DNA of 64,000 bases from Macrophomina tecta (taxonomy: Eukaryota > Ascomycota > Dothideomycetes > Botryosphaeriales > Botryosphaeriaceae), in assembly GCA_024180945.1 (NCBI GenBank), contig JAKSGN010000002.1, positions 1,178,001-1,242,000 on the forward strand. The letters are read 5' to 3'. The stretch's first letter is position 1; each line of letters opens with the position of its first letter. Shown one piece after another: positions 25,301 to 36,576 of this stretch. A model generated the notes under the pieces. It was not told the origin of the DNA, made no database searches, and saw nothing but the letters and a program-made list of their open reading frames with translations. The translations under genes were made by a program, and so were the position numbers.

Positions 25301-26414
25301 CTTCAACTGTGAGTGAGCTTTCATCAAAATGAAGCCACTGCGCTGCTGTACCGAGATCCACATGGACCTGAAGCCCAGGTTGCTTGACGACGACGGTACT
25401 GAAGTCAAATTTCGCCGACTCGCCAATGATAGCATTTAGGCTGCCGACTTCGCCCCTGAGTAGATCGATGTCCCTCACGAGCTGCACAGTGGTATTTGCA
25501 ACGTCTCCGAGCCGGTCCGCGACAGAGACCGTAAAAGTGGTCGCGTTGACTCTTGGAGGAGCAGTACCGCTTATATCCAATGTCTTGGAGTCAAAAGACA
25601 ACCAGTCAGGCTGATTGGCGGTCGCGTTCTCAAAGTCGGACTCTGCTAGGGGTTTGCCATCAAAACTGAGTTGGTCCCGCAGGTTCGTGATGCTCACTAC
25701 TGATCCACCCGAGATGCTGACATTTTGCGTAACATTTGTGAAGACGAGCTGATGAGCGCTAACGGACAAAGTGAATATGACCGAAGCACCGGCAAACCCG
25801 GTCACGTCCGAGGCGATCAGCATCAGGTCCACGGTCTGTGGCAATGCGCTCGTTGTTCCAGAAAAGACCATGGAGTCCGCGTTGAAGCTAACCCAAGAGG
25901 GCAATGGCGACCTGTCGCTTAGGGTGGCGTAATACGTCAAAACCGCTGTCGAGGTTGAGGTGAAAGTATCGGCAGGAAACTGGATGCTGTATTGCTTGGA
26001 TGGCAGGAGAGACAAGCTGCTGGGCCCGGAAAGCCTTCCGGCCTTAGAAAGCAGGTTCGTGAGATCAACGTTGAGCTTTGGTGCTGGGTGGGCAGAGACA
26101 ATAAGGGTTGCTTGCATGGGAGTGGAGCCTGTGGCATCTTCGGCGATTATTGTGAACTCTGGGGCTCCAATATCTTGGTCTGTAGGGGTTCCGTAAAGCC
26201 TGCGGTTCGGCGAGTCCAGAGAAAGCCATTTCGGAGATCCAGATAGACTATACTCGAGGTCTCCTGATACTGGCGTGAAAGTACCGGGGGAAAATTCGAA
26301 GTCAAATGGCTGTGACGCGCGTGCAACAGGTGGCACCTGCGAATTGAAAGGAAACGATAAGGTTGGTGCTGCTTCTGTTGCCGCAGCAAGCAACAGTATC
26401 ATCGCGCACAGCAT
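22398..26414 (-). CDS. AXL2: Axl2-like cadherin-repeat (CADG) membrane protein
   Basis: Type I plasma-membrane protein of the Axl2/Bud10 family, a cortical landmark for bud-site choice in yeast and for conidiophore morphogenesis in Aspergillus (family knowledge). A single open frame of 1338 aa. Seen: signal peptide at 1-15 (MILLLAAATEAAP); about four cadherin/dystroglycan-type repeats at roughly 20-110, 130-222, 225-315 and 320-408 with the recurring PKWLSLD, PSWVSFN, PDWLSFD, AQWLHFD strand; a Ser/Thr linker; a transmembrane helix at 453-476 (IIAVSVVCVVVAIIALVLGY) followed by RRSRRS; then a very long Ser/Arg/Pro-rich cytosolic tail (about 860 aa). Yeast Axl2 is shorter, as its tail is smaller. 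Confidence 0.9.
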   Translation of the reverse strand: MLCAMILLLAAATEAAPTLSFPFNSQVPPVARASQPFDFEFSPGTFTPVSGDLEYSLSGSPKWLSLDSPNRRLYGTPTDQDIGAPEFTIIAEDATGSTPMQATLIVSAHPAPKLNVDLTNLLSKAGRLSGPSSLSLLPSKQYSIQFPADTFTSTSTAVLTYYATLSDRSPLPSWVSFNADSMVFSGTTSALPQTVDLMLIASDVTGFAGASVIFTLSVSAHQLVFTNVTQNVSISGGSVVSITNLRDQLSFDGKPLAESDFENATANQPDWLSFDSKTLDISGTAPPRVNATTFTVSVADRLGDVANTTVQLVRDIDLLRGEVGSLNAIIGESAKFDFSTVVVKQPGLQVHVDLGTAAQWLHFDESSLTVEGEIPASASPETIRCTIKVTAADGAQTSSEPFDIVVNAATMTGSNGSTPRSASPTSNASATAESSVTGTAGPIEKKNSTNNGAIIAVSVVCVVVAIIALVLGYLLYRRSRRSGRSGSPKRKKEDISRPIYHDDDWQMTEDAFVGDRDVEKGQGTVRRTEELPPQIGTPSPLKKAITERRGARGHKYKPSHTTSIGEGDREVLQSAIHSGDWSVAAGAVRSSPVSLGAGPSAREAEDSPVRGRRSTRSFRVHRDSQESYARRSAGLPTRRRIHGMGHGRASFGSPSRRFSSRRSRGASSYSSFSTLSTGMLSNSLLSPTGSQFPAPPRSPSATNRYSNAENRKSVRIVPGSPTAENSTILADTRPLDERRQSYIRNRATSRSPFFAAHGSSRGSSSRRPSMIGPLAESLASGDADDNAARAFSPSSFYGSRSTAAGAVASPSEEKPQFPGSLRRKRTGKGPTARAYSDASSSAGTPGRWRTTNKAIIGPLTGSAPTESPRSSIMNISGLSDSAYTTTEGTGTEREYSNGQSAIDDPMDIDDPNEYRTPSVESGNSNGSSDGPAYRHPAFITTSPLSPSALNIKKQQTPPSPATPQQRHHNRTLSRPISTGKENNNPSLHRDPLTRTPSPTKSFKSTIATSPFHRRNRSPTTISGGASPSNKHRTLPPASPSSPMTLHRPQTSLSDLVNLTTRSKDSGGGNTATTPSLDDLNHAVLLRNSARASQLRRSGSQRNSGGGARVLSAAVRQQLRQRDSIINRGRHAPSAAAAATAGGGRSGIGIGSAGRAGGGRIGGRRASGGAEKKRRSVLDVEEAAERPVARGEGASGGGATATGLRVPLSMISNIGNNANFLALPGPVSSADRPKLGGHHHSSHGGSGTGGAPAVVPAGGIGLGNSGIREEEVVRFVGGDGKAKRPVSVEGTTRWSSLRGLRETATGAAAGAEREGGWKTAEVSPGPKRGSGVLGNEAFL

Positions 26415-27642
26415 TATGCCTGGCCGTTCGTCGCCCTCTCGCTACTGGGAAGCTTTTGCCCTGATATTGAATGAGAAGAGGTGGACGGCGAGAACCAGGA
26501 AGGAAATTGTCGTGATCCTGTCAGCAAACCTCTCTCCTGCCAGTATCTAAGGCCAGTTTGCGCGGCGAGACATTCGTGGCGGGGTCAGACATGCTGATGG
26601 GAGAGGTGAAAGTACGCGCTGAGACGCGTCCAGCGCGTCCTGGCGTCCAGCCCTTGCGTAACCGTCTTGCTAAGTGGCTTTGGTGGTTGAATTCTCAGGA
26701 ATGCGGGACAAGACGACGCGAGAGGTCCAAGGGAATGCCTCCGGTAAGGGATGGCGAATGACAGCGCACTTCCTTACCCAGCCACAGTAGAGACCTACCA
26801 GCCTTGCACAGGAACCAGCATTCTTCAGTCGAAATTTGACACGTCGCCGATCTCCTGGAATTGGAATAATACATAGCCTCGTAATAGCCGTTGAGGCGAT
26901 GCGACCTCGAGCTCGGCCCGAGCCTTGCCAAACCATGGTCGAACGGTATCGCAGCCTTCCATTTGAGGAAGGACAACCTGGACCTGTACAGAGGGCTGGG
27001 CAATCACCTGTACTCCATCAGTCTGAGACGCTGGATCCTGTGAGGCAATGTGGGCTAACCGCGCGAAGGAAGCTGTTACAACGAGTCAGGCTCCTGACTT
27101 CCTGAGGGGAGCTGGTGGCCACAGCCGGCAATGCCGTTCATATTGGAGGCTTTGATGAAGAAGAAGCTTAATCCTCGACCAAGTCCACGGTGATCAGAGG
27201 CGTGCAGCTGGTGCTTGGTGAGCGTGGACACCACGGAATGGCGTAATCCCTGTCGTCCGGTACCTTCCTCGCTCACCTTCCGAGACATGAGGAACGCTTG
27301 GAACCCCTGGCTGATGTGGTTGCGATGAAAGGGTGGGACTGATGTCGAAGAAAGGAGGCGGCCGGGTTTTTGCGAAAATCCAGGGCGGTCGAGCTGGCAA
27401 ACACCTGTTTGGCACATGACATCAACCGGCAGCTCGTACAACCTCAGTCCCTCCTTCACAGCCACCCGTCAGAGTCAAACTTTTGCTTAATTGGTCGGCC
27501 CCCGCAGCAAGGTTTTTCTTCAGGCCTCCCGAGAATCACTTCCTTGTCATGTCACGTAAGCCTTCTGAGGAGACGAAATAAGCAATGCGAAACCTATTCT
27601 TTCTTCTTTTGGGATATCTTTTACATCCAGTCTCGTCTATCT
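26415..27642. promoter_or_regulatory. AXL2 upstream region and glutathione reductase 3' flank
   Basis: 1.2 kb between two minus-strand genes. The left part should hold the AXL2 promoter. Several short open frames overlap on both strands without protein character. No specific element was identified. Confidence 0.45.
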
Positions 27643-29654
<2,012 letters not shown>

Positions 29655-30114
29655 ATGGGCGGCCGTCAATCAGTTCCCCGCGGCCCGGACAAGCTGCACG
29701 AGACCTCGCGCCCCACGCGCCCGCCGGGCTCCTTCAGATTCAATGGCAGGGTCAGCATTGGTGCCCTTCTCTCCGCCTTCTCTCCGCCTCGACTGATTGC
29801 CCCAGACCATGATGGCGCCGCTGGCTGCCTTCACCATGGCTGGCCTCCTCTTCATCTACACCCGCACCTCCATTCGCGCCGCCAAGCTCAACGCCCAGAA
29901 GCACCGAGAAGCCGACGGCGGTCAAATCAGCTGGAAAAACGAGTCGCGGCGCCGCCACGGTCAAGCCGACCAGGTCTCCGAGACGTCGCTGTTGAGGGAG
30001 GCCCTCTTCAGCAAGGACGAGATACAGTCAAGCAGGCAAGCCCACGCCTCTGCCGCCGCAAAGTCTGCGGATGAGGAGGCGTTGGAGAAGGCCAAGCTCG
30101 AGAGGCGGGGCTAA
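29655..30114 (+). CDS. Small single-pass membrane protein of unknown function
   Basis: I do not recognise a named family. Two exons, 29655-29750 and 29806-30114, with a 55-nt intron (GTCAGC...CCCAG, CTGAT-like branch), give 134 aa. Seen: a basic, Pro-rich N-terminus (MGGRQSVPRGPDKLHETSRP), one hydrophobic helix at about 34-50 (MMAPLAAFTMAGLLFIY), then a long charged, helix-prone tail rich in Lys, Glu, Gln and Ala. There are no cysteines. The layout (short basic N-terminus, one helix, charged tail) resembles small mitochondrial inner-membrane or ER proteins, but this is only inference. Internal ATGs at 29810/29813 would give an unspliced 102-aa form that starts at the helix. Divergent from GLR1. 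Confidence 0.65.
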
Positions 30115-31523
30115 AACTGAGCCCATGCGAATGCGAGAGATGAAAAGAATCGTACGGGCAATCAATGGGGTTCTAGCTGTTGGTAGGTCCTGTGCTCACA
30201 ATTCTCAATATGCCCTCCGGGGTAGGCGCCGCCGGTTACGGGCAATCTCAAAAATGTACGGCCAATGTTGAAACACAATTCACATATCGGAGCTCTCGCA
30301 CATTTACTGGCTTGGGTGAGTACAGTCTATTCAACTTCGGCGCGAGTCGAGCCACGAACTGGAAGTCACCTTTCGGCGATTACGATTGTCGGGGCGTGGT
30401 AGGCTGGAATCTCCCCTCCTTTTTGCCTTATACCAGAAAGAACCGTCCACCCGCCATGGCACGTCTCTAAAGCCTTTAGAACCACCTTCTCCCGAGCGAG
30501 ACAGCCCACTTCTTCTTTTTCTCTCTCTGTCTATCTAACCCCTTGTTCAAACCCGGAAGAGCGACTGTGTGATGCTTTCTTTTCCCACCCATTGCTGGAC
30601 GACTCACTAATCAAGGTTTCCTCTGTGATCCCCATAATTAATACTGGCAAAATCCGCCGAAGTCTTGCAAATGCCTTTTCAATTGTACTGATAGTGGCCC
30701 GTAACGGTCTTGTGGAACGACAATCAGAGTGGCAGATGTCAGACCAGCGCCATGCCAATCAAGCAGGAAGAGAGAACGATGCAAGGGTCAATACCACCAA
30801 CTAATTGGAAACCGCGACACCAACACACAAGCACTCAGTTCGTGACGCGCGAAAGCAGGTTCTCTGTAATGTTTCCTCCAACCGGGCTGGTCTTCCAGAT
30901 ATGAAACTTCGTGTGACTAGTCCACCCCCGGATTCAGGGCATCAAAATCACAAGACGCTCGTACATATGGCCACATCTGAATGAGATTGAATTTGATCGA
31001 GCAGCAGCAACCAGACGATACATTCTACCATAGGCAAGTATGACCTCAAAGCCGCCCCCTGGGAGTCGGCGCTCACTGTTTCCCGTCATTTTGTGATGCA
31101 ACACAGTCATTTCGATGGCGCCCTTTCCTGTCGTTGAAATCACAAGCCGCTGGTCTCATGTGTGTTCTCCTTGTGCACGCTCCTTGGGGCCGTACATGGC
31201 CAAGGCTCTTCAAATACCCACGACCGACCAATGTTCTAAGCAAACAATGCCGAGCATCGATCTACAGACTGACGCTAACGATCCACTAGTTTTGGTTTTG
31301 CGGCATCAAGATTACCGGCAATGGTATCACTGTACCGTATCCCCCAAATGGAGGCGGGTCGCTGGCCTAGGTCATGCGGGTCTGGAATTTCCCCGTTGCC
31401 TTGGTGCCGTTCTCGCAGCACAACCATTTACAGTGCGTTGGTACCGCTTTCTCACAGACTCGCTCGATTCTTCTTCTTCGCCCTCTGCTTTCAACCCCTC
31501 AACCGACGAACTCGGCACCGAAT
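30115..31523. other. Left edge of the accessory island, no gene supported
   Basis: 1.4 kb without a supportable gene. A plus frame ending at 30470 contains a candidate start at 30210, but I cannot relate it to any family. The last few hundred bases would be the promoter of the secreted-protein gene. Confidence 0.45.
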
Positions 31524-32115
31524 ATGCTTCCACAACGCCTTCTATCTCTTCTTTGCCTCGCCGTCCGTACAGTTCATGCGCTGCCAGTTAACGCGGATGG
31601 CGGAATTCCTACATCCATAGGTTCGAGCTTCTACCGTGTGCGTAGCTCGTATGGCGTAATCGAAAAATGGGGCGCTGTGCTGACTCAAAGCTTGTCGGTA
31701 ATGCATAGGTGCTTATCTGCGAAGACGTCTACTTCCAGGGCCGTTGTGACTTTGTCATTCGAGAATTTGGGTTCTGTCAGCGGTTCAGCGCAGATTGGTG
31801 AGTGTTATTTCCAGCCTTCCTCTCTTTGACTACCCCCAATTATTACACCACCCAGCCCCCTTTTCTCTAACAACGCTGACTCTGCTCGAAGGGTCAACAG
31901 GATCTCGTCCATTCAGCCGGGGAAGGACTCAGTCTGCGGGATATACGCGTAAGTCCCTCATAATATACTTCCGCTCGAGCAGTGCCTTACATGTTCCAAG
32001 GACGAACAACTGCACCGGTCTTGCTGACCAGATGGTCTGGCCTGGTTCGTCGGATTTGGTCGGTTCGAAATTCAACGACTTCAGCAGTAGCCTGAGATGT
32101 TGGAAAAGCGCCTAA
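31524..32115 (+). CDS. Small secreted six-cysteine protein, beta/gamma-crystallin-like; effector candidate
   Basis: Four exons: 31524-31637, 31709-31797, 31892-31948 and 32001-32115; introns of 71, 94 and 52 nt, all restoring frame. Product 124 aa: a signal peptide (LLSLLCLAV core, likely cut after VHA at 19), then a 105-aa mature chain with six cysteines at 42, 51, 61, 83, 91 and 120, enough for three disulfides. The spacing ICEDVYFQGRC...C...NRISSI...C resembles secreted fungal proteins of the beta/gamma-crystallin type. Two segments (VNRISS at 69-74 and FNDFSS at 111-116) resemble its N/D-N/D-X-X-S/T-S calcium-binding motif. Two of the three acceptors are AAG rather than YAG. Role unknown; secretion and small size make it an effector or defence-protein candidate by inference. 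Confidence 0.7.
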
Positions 32116-32823
32116 GGACGGCAACCGATAATCCTTAAGCAAGCCTGTATCTCAAATGCAGCGGTAACAGCGCAGAGGGCCACCCGTTCGCTAAGCCTCG
32201 GTGGGCGTAGGTTTTGATCTCAGCACCTTCAAGCACTCGGGCTCACTTGTGAAATGTCTCCTCTTTTTCCTCCGATTATTACCACCCATTCTCGTAGTAC
32301 CGCACGTGGAATGGATATTCAAATGGCCTATTAGTCTTCTGCTGTGTTTGAAATAACCATCTGTTGGCTCCGTTGTTGTGGCCAATTATCCGAGTTCCCC
32401 TGTCGTCGGATCGCAATCTGAAATCAAGTTCGAAACATATCTGCATTCAGACCTACTGCGCGCTTACATCAGGACGAATGCTCCCATGCTGTGTGACTTC
32501 TTATTCCCACCGGACTTTCTGCTTCCAGTGGCTGGCCAGAAGAGAGTGAGCAAATTTATGAAGAGTGGGAAATTAGCCGTCATGCTACATGTACACAGCT
32601 AACGAGCCAAGAGCCACGGAATGGCGCCATCTCTTGAAGAGCCTGCTGCGGCTGCGCTCGAGGGCTGCTAATACCCTTGCCTTCTTCTTCCAATCTTCTT
32701 GAATAATTAAGCTGTCTGGCCCAGGCTTGTGTGGCTTTGTTTGATGGGTCCACAGGCGGATGGTTTCTGATCCTGTAGGATGAATTGGAGACTTCGTTGC
32801 ATTCTAAAACATGTCATGATCAT
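32116..32823. other. Intergenic, no gene supported
   Basis: Spacer between the secreted-protein gene and a decayed membrane-protein gene. A plus frame at about 32378-32602 (candidate fragment) has no recognisable family. Confidence 0.4.
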
Positions 32824-33356
32824 CATCCTTGCCGGCAAGCTTGGCCTTGGTCAATCTCTGGAGCGACCACAGAATTGAAATAGTTCCAAAAGTCATGATT
32901 GCGTCCATCTCGAACCTTCATGACCAGAGAAATAAAGGATATCTGTGATATATTGCACATTCCGCACTAGGTTGAGTCAGCAACGGGAGTATACCAAAGG
33001 CTTTAGCTACTTACAATGTATCATGTTATCGGAGCCCATGCCCAAGTGATGTCGGTCTGGTTTGCAATATCCCGTATCGCGGGTGCTTTGACAAGAATGG
33101 CGGCAGCAGCACTTAAGAATGGTATCAGGAAAATCGCCTGAGTAAACCAAGGTACCCAAATGGTAGTCAATGGCTGTCAGCAACGCGCCCCTGTTGCTTT
33201 TCCAGAACTTACTGTTACAAGTACCGTAATTTGGTCATCCCACCCCTAGGGGTGAATAAGGCGAGACCATGCGCCAATTCTAATGCTACACAAGGCTATA
33301 GCAGGACTACTAGTGACCCACGAGACCGCTTCAAGTGTGAAAACGTAGTCGGACTT
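32824..33356 (-). pseudogene. Decayed multi-exon membrane-protein gene
   Basis: Three minus-strand segments joined by good splice sites keep one frame: 33213-33356 (contains RIGAWSRLIHP, stop, GWDDQITVLVT), 33015-33173 (hydrophobic WVPWFTQAIFLIPFLSAAAA, then ITWAWAPIT, stop, YI) and 32824-32942 (ISFISLVMKVRDGRNHDFW). Introns of 39 and 72 nt have GTAAGT donors and CAG acceptors. Two in-frame stops interrupt otherwise protein-like sequence, and no start could be found upstream, so I call it a relic. The family is uncertain; the GWDD stretch after a basic loop faintly resembles PTH11-type receptors. Confidence 0.4.
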
Positions 33357-34164
33357 CGCCATTCAAAATCAGTAGTGACATAAAGAAAAAAAACAATGAC
33401 ACCCAGGGACTATGTGTTCAAGAAAAATTGATAGCAACAGCTTCATCTCAAATACTCACTGATCGTTCCGCAATGCAGGACCCGGGTTTGGGGAGGCACA
33501 GCATACACCGCTTTCAACAACTCCGCAAATTCAATACAGGTCTTGCTCTACAGCATTTTGCCGGCTATTCGCTCTCGAAAAAACTTGGATAATGTGAGGA
33601 AATCTCTTCGTATGCATTCAAAGGCCGCGCGCCAGAGTTCACGCACTGTTGTTTTGGAAAACGGGGGTTCTGAGGTTGTACCGATGATTTTAGTGGAATT
33701 TTCCCCTTTTATGGAACGTATCACCAAGCCACTAGACATTATGCCGTGGTCGCTATGTGATGGTACTGCCGTATGCTCAAATGTGGTCGGAACTGTCTGA
33801 AGAAGCAGATATCAGCATGGCAATTATAGCAAGGCACAATCTTTTTTTTGTTTCTGAGTACTGAAGTAGACGGACTAGTGCATTTCGCATACGAGAAGCA
33901 TGAATGAAGCAGTTTCAAGGAGTCCAGCTCTACGGACGGGATCCCAGAGCTTGTGGTACAGTCGGAAAGAGACTTCGGCAAAGCGGCCTGATCATATCCG
34001 AACACATGGATAAGAGCTCCACATTGCACGCGAGCACCCACTGGAACGCGGATAAGACGCTGAGCCTTAATATTCTTACATAAGTCTCTTGCACAAGCCT
34101 GTAGCTGAACGCCTCGGATCCCTTCGCGCCACTCCTATGAAGCTTAACCAGGATACCAGGAAAT
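33357..34164. other. Intergenic in the accessory island, short unassigned frames
   Basis: Several minus frames of 60-100 codons (33548-33739, 33739-34041, 33930-34193) overlap or abut. None shows a recognisable domain; they may be further relics. The right end should include the ancestral promoter of the methyltransferase relic. Confidence 0.35.
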
Positions 34165-35560
34165 ATGGCTTCTGGGATCGAATTCCTAGTCAAAGACCTG
34201 GACAGTGCAGTGAGGCAGGGGACAGATGACGCTACTCGCGAATCTGCGAGAGTAGAAGCATTACAGGCGGCGACGAAGCCTTTTTCTAAGCTGAAGAAGC
34301 CGAAAGATGCTCTTCTGAAGCATGCGTATAGCGTGTATCACCCGTTTCCAACACTTGAGGAATATCTGATCAAGCACTTAATCTACAACATTTGTATCAG
34401 GTTGAATTGGCGTTCGCCTGACTATGCTTTCCATGCTCTCAGAGAAAGAACGGACTCCGACAAAGGAGCTTGCGAGCAAAGCCCAGTTAGACAGGATATT
34501 GATCAGTATATTGCAAACAAAATGTTTGAATAGATAGGAAGCTGGTCATTCTAAGGATGACTTCTTTGCCTGCTCACAGCTACGGTATATTTAGCTGAGA
34601 AAGGTGCCGGAACGTATTTACCAACAGCGATTTGCAATCAATTGCATCAAAGGATGACGGAAGAAATGGTGAGATTCATGTGTCCTCTACACAGCTTATT
34701 CAGAACCTACAATGATCAAAAAAGCTCGAAGACAAGGTCCTGTAATGCCTTCAATTACACAGATGCGGAGCTGGCTGGACAATAACGATTACCTCACCCC
34801 TACAGACGCAGCAAATAGCTCTTTCCAAGCAGCTTTCAACGCGGGCCTGCCAATTTTTGGGGTGGCTCTATGATAACCGAAAGTTCTGGGACGACATAAA
34901 CACTTCCTTTGAGGGTAACCACGGCAGCGGTACTGCCTGGGTGAAGTGGTTTCCAGCCCAGAAAAGCTTCTCCGGACCAGTCGGCCTGATACCCGGTTGC
35001 TGGTTGATGTAGCTGGTGGTCGAAGACATGATATAACTGAGTCTCGAGAGAACTTCTCCGAGCATCCGGGAAGACTCATTCCCCGGGACCAGCAGCCGGT
35101 GCTCAAAAGTATCGTTTCTCCTTTCCCGGCAATGGAAAGGCGCAAGGTTGGTTTCTTTAAGGGAAAGCCGGTGCCAGATACCGTCTGCGGTCTTTTTCGC
35201 ACCCTCGCCTTACTCATACGTAGCAGGCATACGAACTTCCTGCCTAAAGCTCATCTTGTACAACTGGTCAGACGAAGACTGCCTCTAAAGTCTCGCAAAA
35301 TAGTGGCCGCAATGGAGAAGGGATATCCATACCTGATCGTCGAAGAGTTCGTCCTTCCAGCCAAGGGATGCTTCTTGCTTCCTGCTGAGTAGGGTCTGAT
35401 GATGAGGGTATACATGTGCGGAATGGAAAGGACATAAAGCTATGGGCAGCTCTACTATATAGCATAGGCCTTTTCGTCGAAGGTTTCTATTACCCTTCCA
35501 GAAATGGACAGGAGATCATTGTTGCACAGCTGGAGAAGCCCGCAAGCATCTACTTTGTAG
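34165..35560 (+). pseudogene. Decayed fungal O-methyltransferase (SAM-dependent, secondary-metabolite type)
   Basis: Fragments of one protein occur in order but in different frames. First, 34165-34533: an N-terminal block with KPKDALLKHAYSVYHP, ending in a stop. Then AEKGAGTYLPTAICNQL near 34582; SWLDNNDYLTPTDAANSSFQ near 34765; a one-base shift at the GGGG near 34858; WLYDNRKFWDD and GSGTAWVKWFP; then in another frame the SAM region LLVDVAGGRRHDI near 35000, HPGRLIPRDQQPVL, NWSDEDCL, KIVAAMEKGYPYLIVEEFVL; a stop; and GFYYPSRNGQEIIVAQLEK near 35483-35540. At least two frameshifts and several stops, plus loss of the glycine-rich SAM loop (DVAGGRR instead of DVGGGxG), show that it is dead. Family members usually sit in biosynthetic gene clusters. 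Confidence 0.8.
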
Positions 35561-36576
35561 CCTTTTGACACTCCTCGATCCCATTGAGCCACAAAAAAAA
35601 AAAAAAAAAAGGTAAATCGCAAAGCAAGCGTGAAGCGACTTGACAAACGCACCTTCCGAATCACTGCGCCATTTCGTGGACACTCAGCTTGATACCGGGG
35701 ATCCCTCAGCGTCAGGGGCTTTCAGCTCCAAAATACACCGAGTCACACTAAGTATCCCAGCTGGTCATCATGATATCTGGAAAGATGCGATTGGTTGTTC
35801 CACCGATTCTGCTCGGGAACTCTTACCGGGAGCAATGCGATCCACTCCGGCTTTCCTCTTCGAGCTTCGTATTGAAGGTAGCAATCCAAGCCTCGATGTC
35901 TCAGCGGCTTTGACGAGTGGGATTATCTGCTGTCCTGGTGATGACTAGGTTGAGAGGTAGAAAGCAGTGTGCATGTGGACTTTCGCCTAATATTGGATCT
36001 TCAGTTTCACTAAGACTAGCCACATGCCGGTCAAAGCCGGTATATCCGCAGAAACACTCCAGGAAAAGACGAAACAAAGGCAAAAGGGAAGTAAAACAAG
36101 ATCCTGGACGCCAGTACGTTTGGTTAGTCACCTAGTTTTTGGGTGAAGAACCATCTTGGCTTGCGAGATTCTCTTCCACATGCGACCAACGCCCACGAAC
36201 GAGATATCGTTCAATAAGAGTACAAACTGGGTCGTAAAGCAATATTTCGCTAATACAAATAAAAAAACAGGGGCAACATTACACTTCGTCAATGTATGAT
36301 AGATGATCCTTCGACTGAAATGCCGAGGGATGCGTGAGTCAGGATAAAAGGGGTCTCGCTTCCGGAAGTTGCGGCTATGGCAGGGAGATCGCGCGGAGAT
36401 ATCTTTTTAAGAGTGTAGTAATCAACAATCGATTGACTGGAAGGGGAAATCAACAAAGGAAATTGATTGGTACCGATGGCTGTGGGCGAGGATTTGCAGT
36501 GGGAAGAATAAGTCAGCCATGTTAATGAGGACTGGCCAAGTTGAGGGGTATCTCAGAAATTGTCGAGGTTGGACTC
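35561..36576. other. Right edge of the accessory island; 3' flank of PEX26
   Basis: A run of 18 A lies near 35593-35610. A plus frame at 35640-35948 (about 100 codons) has no recognisable family. The right part should be the PEX26 3' untranslated region. I see no supportable gene. Confidence 0.4.

Noticed and set aside
32378..32602. Short plus frame in the accessory island
   Set aside because: Protein-like in places but only about 70 codons, with no family, start context or splice partner; could be a relic but cannot be supported.
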